This document shows, one piece after another, positions 59,101-61,643 of a stretch of 61,643 nt of DNA. The position numbers and the translations under genes were made by a program. The DNA is from Macrophomina tecta (lineage: Eukaryota > Ascomycota > Dothideomycetes > Botryosphaeriales > Botryosphaeriaceae), in NCBI GenBank assembly GCA_024180945.1, contig JAKSGN010000008.1, forward strand, positions 1-61,643. The letters are read 5' to 3'. The notes under the pieces are model-generated. The model did not search any database, was not told the origin of the DNA, and saw only the letters and a list, made by a program, of their open reading frames with translations. Positions within the stretch are counted from its first letter, which is position 1; every line of letters begins with the position of its first letter.

Positions 59101-59641
59101 GCGCAAGCGGTGCCCGTTCGAGGAGGAGGCGGAAGAGGAGCGGTTGGATCGTTGGATCCGGTTAAACAAGATGAATGCCGAGGAACAGTTGCGGCAGTTG
59201 GTGGGTAAGGAGGCGGTTTTCCGCAGCGTGCAGGAGCCGGCATTGGATGCGATCAAGGCAGGGCACAGCCCCGTGGTGGCAGTGATGCCGACGGGGGCGG
59301 GCAAGAGCGTGTTATTCACATTGCCGGCGTGGGCAGAACCCGGTGGCACGACAGTAGTAGTGGTGCCGTTGAAGTCGTTGCGGAAGGATATGAAGCGGCG
59401 GTGCGATGAGGCGGGGGTGCGGTGCGCGGTATGGGGCGGCAGGCGGCAGGCGGATGCGGAGTCGATCGTGTTGGTGACGCCGGAGGCGGCGGTGGGCGAG
59501 GAGTTCGGGACGTTTTTAAAGCGCATCAGGCGGACGAGGCAGTTGGACCGTATCGTGGTGGACGAATGTCACGTCGTGTTGAACGATAGGGTGGATTTTT
59601 CGGAAGCATTTGCAGCAGTTGGGCAAAGTTGGCGGGAGTAG
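56135..59641 (+). CDS. Telomere-linked RecQ-like helicase with zinc fingers and tyrosine-recombinase-like domain, copy 1 (3' truncated)
   Basis: 1168 residues, probably nuclear and acting on chromosome-end DNA. Domains: OrsD-type N-terminus with fingers C28-x2-C31-x11-H43-x4-H48 and C105-x3-C109-x8-H118-x4-H123; an acidic stretch (about 379-424); a Ser/Arg segment (about 523-544). A region with recombinase-like residues follows (R725, K760, R878-x-x-R881, H928, Y937), with poly-Gln at about 803-836 inside it. Then the helicase: Q-motif Q1033, Walker A MPTGAGKS 1051-1058, DECH 1143-1146. The ATG is the first after an in-frame TAA at 56108. A single extra A in the AAA at 59625-59627, relative to RIPped copy B, shifts the frame into TAG, removing motifs III-VI. 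The Walker A and DECH motifs are plain; the recombinase assignment is my inference. Confidence 0.85.
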   Translation: MQQAQVNMAETAEYFHHLGLGEFGVVVCKECRHAVWPDQVAGHLQGRHHGISGKNAEAIAEEVVAFAGLIRSPGEFQAPAGIDRPIPELPLHQDGLMCELQPDGCRYICRDRMTMKKHWRIEHQWSAGSRKGGSGKSKGERVERRFQEAVRRVHCQRFFTSRHGSQYFEVQQPAEEENGTREDGNGGSNDSSRDTWTRAWQQMQARFEQAEKEAAAVVQDAERDQANPWLERTQWQKYLAGKNREDLSRCIVKPGGEEDEKKNRRWKPADKEKDDPNEPIETAVWQAMEDVARISQESVAKRAGVSMRMQAIRTEKHQTRYQPLQPYMDEESIKDRARSWEQVLMFFMRTQRQHDWDSPAYKFTRSQFEAFVRLVEEAEREVEGGEDGEESNKENEDNEEAEEEGEGEGDEEESETNEKDEEKWQKLTPIQRACLDFCIELLNQRFVEREYESALVCAAAVLGVDPTDNSWRGPETYGSILSALIKVAHFMVIQKAFEVATPAEENEHFSASARPCDFEDSGYESGGSSRSGESSRRPGRSGLQWVNKMMDDFMVRGSDSPMQWFLDLRAYGMKIHFNTTAKGHVGWRDRDVLEYKNISFSMAQFRGMVHGLAQTTAQVLVEDLLFCKSRREVPAVPWHSMHDDPTNGRRGWNFLQDQRNRFPVDGRSWLFEQIMQNGAVRKRFTRQGTASGLSREAVSDWMSRVAAFKEKLLVLMHITGGQPARGPEILSIRHSNTAEAGHRHIFIEDGMVVFVTRYHKGYALQGDVKIIHRYLPREVGELLVWYLWLVLPFQQRIEVLIRGKQQQGQRQGQQQEQQQEQQQEQQQEQQQQEQEQSPPLSAHLWAAEPGGKKWTTERMRQAIKRETAAGLGHEVTVRAYRDIAIAISRQWIRGPTAFRQDDGEGDDSEQRQDEDGMAAAIADAQAGHTSHVAGIVYARGIMEQLGWVAERRQQFRACSVDWHRFLGFEPTGQADERNEAADSKATSKKRKRCPFEEEAEEERLDRWIRLNKMNAEEQLRQLVGKEAVFRSVQEPALDAIKAGHSPVVAVMPTGAGKSVLFTLPAWAEPGGTTVVVVPLKSLRKDMKRRCDEAGVRCAVWGGRRQADAESIVLVTPEAAVGEEFGTFLKRIRRTRQLDRIVVDECHVVLNDRVDFSEAFAAVGQSWRE
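58546..58641 (+). repeat. CAG/CAA repeat encoding poly-Gln in the TLH
   Basis: The 12-bp unit CAGCAGGAGCAA and variants repeat about eight times in frame (QQEQ type). In copy B it has become TAG/TAA-rich near 41020-41060. It lies between K760 and the RAYR box of the recombinase-like domain. Confidence 0.85.
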
Positions 59642-60107
59642 AGACGCAGATGATATTATTAACGGCGACATTGCCGGCGGCGGAGAGGAAACAGGTTGTA
59701 TAAAAAGGATGTGGGATGGAGGGCGGACGGGGTAAAGATGTTTAGGGGGTCGACGGTGCGGAAGAACGCGTGCGGTATCGGGTGGTTGGCAGGAAGGAGA
59801 GTAGTAGGAAGGAGCAGGAGGATTTGGTAGCGGAGTTAGTGGATCGGGAGTTGAGGGCGTCGGCGGAGGGGAAAGTAGTAGTTTATTGCAAGACGCGGGG
59901 GAGGTGGAGCGGTTGGCGAAAGCAGGCCGGTTCGCGTGCGAGGAATTCCGGGCAGACATGAGCGAGCGGCGAAAGGACGAGGTGTTGGAGGATTTCCGAG
60001 TGGGTAGAGAACGGGTGGTAGTGGCGACGAGCGCGTTGGGGATGGGGATCGATATACCGGGCATCAGGTTGATCGTGCACGCGGGCGAGCCGCGTAGCAT
60101 GATGGAC
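59642..60107 (+). pseudogene. Remainder of the TLH copy 1 helicase, frameshifted and cut off at motif VI
   Basis: Helicase sequence continues past the stop but in shifting frames. Motif III LLTATLP is at 59657-59677, VVVYCKTRG (motif IV region) near 59875-59900, and ATSALGMGIDIPGIR (motif V region) near 60025-60068. Compared with copy B there are at least three small indels: one extra A near 59626, several bases near 59690-59725, and one missing base near 59898. Coding sequence ends at 60107, two codons before the motif VI Q-E-S-G-R-A-G-R, where the next unit's 47-bp site begins. Indels at homopolymers could also be sequencing errors. Confidence 0.8.
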
Positions 60108-60154
60108 CAAACCGAAAGGAGTGAATCGACCGTTATAAGGGTCGATTCAGGTCC
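60108..60154 (+). repeat. 47-bp TLH boundary site at the tandem junction
   Basis: It is identical to the two sites at 55642-55735. It starts within the codons for Met-Asp of the truncated copy 1 helicase, so it marks the exact junction between tandem units. Confidence 0.92.
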
Positions 60155-60169
60155 CATACAAAATTAAGG

Positions 60170-60185
60170 TTTAGGGTTAGGGTTA
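60170..60185 (+). repeat. Interstitial telomeric tract in TLH copy 2
   Basis: TTTAGGGTTAGGGTTA, exactly 4419 bp from that of copy 1. Confidence 0.88.
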
Positions 60186-60192
60186 CGAGTAC

Positions 60193-60216
60193 GGTCGATT
60201 GAGTACGGTCGATTCA
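60193..60216 (+). promoter_or_regulatory. Two direct half-sites, TLH copy 2
   Basis: Same sequence and spacing as 55774-55797, offset by 4419 bp. Confidence 0.6.
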
Positions 60217-60553
60217 GAAAAAAGATGTCGGATTCGCGTTAAATTAAGATATGTTGCAGAGCGCGGTTAGGCGATAAGAATTTTTGCGTATGACATGCCC
60301 GCCCGATCGCGTGTTCGAGCGTAATTTGGCAGTTGGGGTAAGTTAGGGTAAGGTTGATGGGGTAAGAGCGGCCCGAGCGCGGTAGTGGTTAAAGAGCGCG
60401 CATTCGCCGGGTAGGCACGCAGCGCGCGAACGTGCAGCAGGCGCCGAGTCAGAGAGTTAAGAGCAAGGGTTAAAGTAGTTAGTTCGATAGCAAAGGGTGG
60501 TTTCCCGCATCAACGCAGCGAAAGAATAAGCAGATAGCAGCGAAATAACGAGC

Positions 60554-61643
60554 ATGCAGCAAGCGCAAGTCAACATGGCCGAAACAGCGGAGTATTTTCA
60601 TCATTTAGGGTTAGGAGAATTTGGAGTCGTCGTGTGCAAGGAGTGCCGGCACGCGGTGTGGCCGGATCAGGTGGCAGGGCATTTGCAGGGCAGACATCAC
60701 GGCATCAGCGGAAAGAACGCAGAGGCGATCGCGGAGGAGGTCGTGGCGTTTGCCGGATTAATCAGGTCCCCCGGAGAATTTCAGGCGCCCGCAGGCATCG
60801 ACAGGCCGATCCCGGAGTTGCCGTTGCATCAGGACGGGTTAATGTGCGAGTTACAGCCCGACGGGTGCCGGTATATTTGCCGGGACAGAATGACGATGAA
60901 GAAGCATTGGCGCATCGAGCATCAGTGGTCGGCCGGCAGCCGAAAGGGCGGGTCGGGCAAGAGCAAGGGCGAGCGGGTCGAGAGGCGGTTTCAGGAAGCA
61001 GTGAGGCGGGTGCATTGTCAGCGATTTTTCACGAGCCGGCACGGATCGCAGTATTTCGAGGTGCAGCAACCGGCAGAGGAAGAGAATGGAACGCGCGAAG
61101 ACGGCAACGGCGGCAGCAACGATAGTAGCAGGGACACGTGGACGCGGGCGTGGCAGCAGATGCAGGCCCGGTTCGAGCAGGCCGAGAAGGAGGCAGCCGC
61201 CGTCGTTCAGGACGCCGAGAGGGATCAGGCGAACCCGTGGTTGGAGCGGACGCAGTGGCAGAAGTATTTGGCCGGCAAGAACCGCGAGGATTTGTCGCGG
61301 TGCATCGTCAAGCCGGGCGGCGAGGAGGACGAAAAGAAGAACAGACGATGGAAGCCCGCCGATAAGGAAAAAGACGATCCGAACGAGCCGATCGAGACGG
61401 CCGTGTGGCAGGCGATGGAGGACGTTGCCCGCATTAGTCAGGAGAGCGTGGCGAAGCGGGCGGGCGTGTCGATGCGGATGCAGGCGATCAGGACGGAGAA
61501 GCATCAGACCCGATATCAGCCGTTGCAGCCGTATATGGACGAGGAATCGATCAAGGACCGTGCCCGGTCGTGGGAGCAGGTGTTGATGTTTTTTATGCGG
61601 ACGCAGCGGCAGCACGATTGGGACAGCCCGGCGTACAAATTCA
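60554..61643 (+). CDS. Telomere-linked helicase copy 2, N-terminal 363 codons (runs off the window)
   Basis: It is co-linear with 56135-57224 at an offset of 4419 bp. The encoded residues appear identical to copy 1 over the visible part: both C2H2 fingers, the basic region and the start of the FFMRTQRQHDWDSP segment. The whole upstream leader is also duplicated. Two C/T differences were seen between the copies, at 55810/60229 and 56001/60420, both with T in copy 1. Whether this copy contains an intact helicase cannot be seen. As the last unit before the window end it may be the nearest to the telomere. Confidence 0.85.
   Translation, partial: MQQAQVNMAETAEYFHHLGLGEFGVVVCKECRHAVWPDQVAGHLQGRHHGISGKNAEAIAEEVVAFAGLIRSPGEFQAPAGIDRPIPELPLHQDGLMCELQPDGCRYICRDRMTMKKHWRIEHQWSAGSRKGGSGKSKGERVERRFQEAVRRVHCQRFFTSRHGSQYFEVQQPAEEENGTREDGNGGSNDSSRDTWTRAWQQMQARFEQAEKEAAAVVQDAERDQANPWLERTQWQKYLAGKNREDLSRCIVKPGGEEDEKKNRRWKPADKEKDDPNEPIETAVWQAMEDVARISQESVAKRAGVSMRMQAIRTEKHQTRYQPLQPYMDEESIKDRARSWEQVLMFFMRTQRQHDWDSPAYKF

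Noticed and set aside
59627..59641. A tiny intron explaining the TLH frameshift (GT...AG over about 14 bp)
   Set aside because: Far below the minimum fungal intron length, and copy B lacks the extra base, so an indel is simpler.
61600..61643. Window end as the true telomere
   Set aside because: The sequence stops in the middle of the TLH coding region with no telomeric array; it is just a window or contig edge.

Overview
The window looks like a subtelomeric, repeat-choked region of a filamentous ascomycete (Pezizomycotina). This rests on four things: pervasive repeat-induced point mutation (RIP), seen as CpA-to-TpA conversion that turns Gln and Trp codons into TAG/TAA; TTAGGG-type telomeric repeats inside the sequence; chromodomain Gypsy, Copia and hAT elements; and several copies of a fungal telomere-linked RecQ-like helicase (TLH) with an OrsD-type zinc-finger N-terminus. 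I cannot name the species. Almost nothing in the window is an intact gene.

Layout. 1-7622 holds two Copia elements, one a 3' relic and one complete with 219-bp LTRs. 7623-12076 is a GC-balanced island with two inverted, broken copies of a conserved fungal short coiled-coil (SCOC-like) gene, separated by about 2.9 kb in which I recognise no gene. 12077-35343 is a nest of transposons: a truncated hAT; a Copia on the minus strand split by a complete chromodomain Gypsy (Gypsy-1, 383/382-bp LTRs, 5-bp target duplication AGTAT); and three pieces of a second chromodomain Gypsy family (Gypsy-2) in both orientations. Gypsy-1 carries a small antisense gene relic encoding a six-cysteine cluster and a coiled coil, and Gypsy-2 has a similarly placed antisense coiled-coil relic.

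35345-49560 holds RIP-destroyed TLH units: copy A truncated, copy B full length, then fragments. Between them lies a roughly 3.3-kb satellite with a 170-bp monomer alternating as a dimer of about 340 bp. 49568-49765 is a 24-bp minisatellite. 50130-55610 contains two large RIP-killed reading frames that I do not recognise. 55642-61643 carries two head-to-tail, nearly identical TLH units (4419-bp period) that are almost free of RIP. The first is cut off at helicase motif VI by the start of the second, and the second runs off the window.

The most interesting object is the TLH unit. The 1168-residue protein at 56135-59641 combines two C2H2 fingers, a central region with what looks like the full catalytic set of a tyrosine recombinase (R725, K760, R878-x-x-R881, H928, Y937, with the canonical nine-residue His-to-Tyr spacing), and a RecQ-like helicase. 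Each unit opens with one or two copies of a 47-bp sequence. Its core is two 10-bp inverted arms around an 8-bp spacer, the geometry of a loxP/FRT-type recombinase site, followed by a short telomeric tract and two further half-sites. The arms and half-sites change together between the old RIPped units and the young ones, by a C/G transversion that RIP cannot produce. I infer, without proof, that the TLH unit is or was a self-mobilising or self-amplifying chromosome-end element using a recombinase-helicase fusion and a cognate site.
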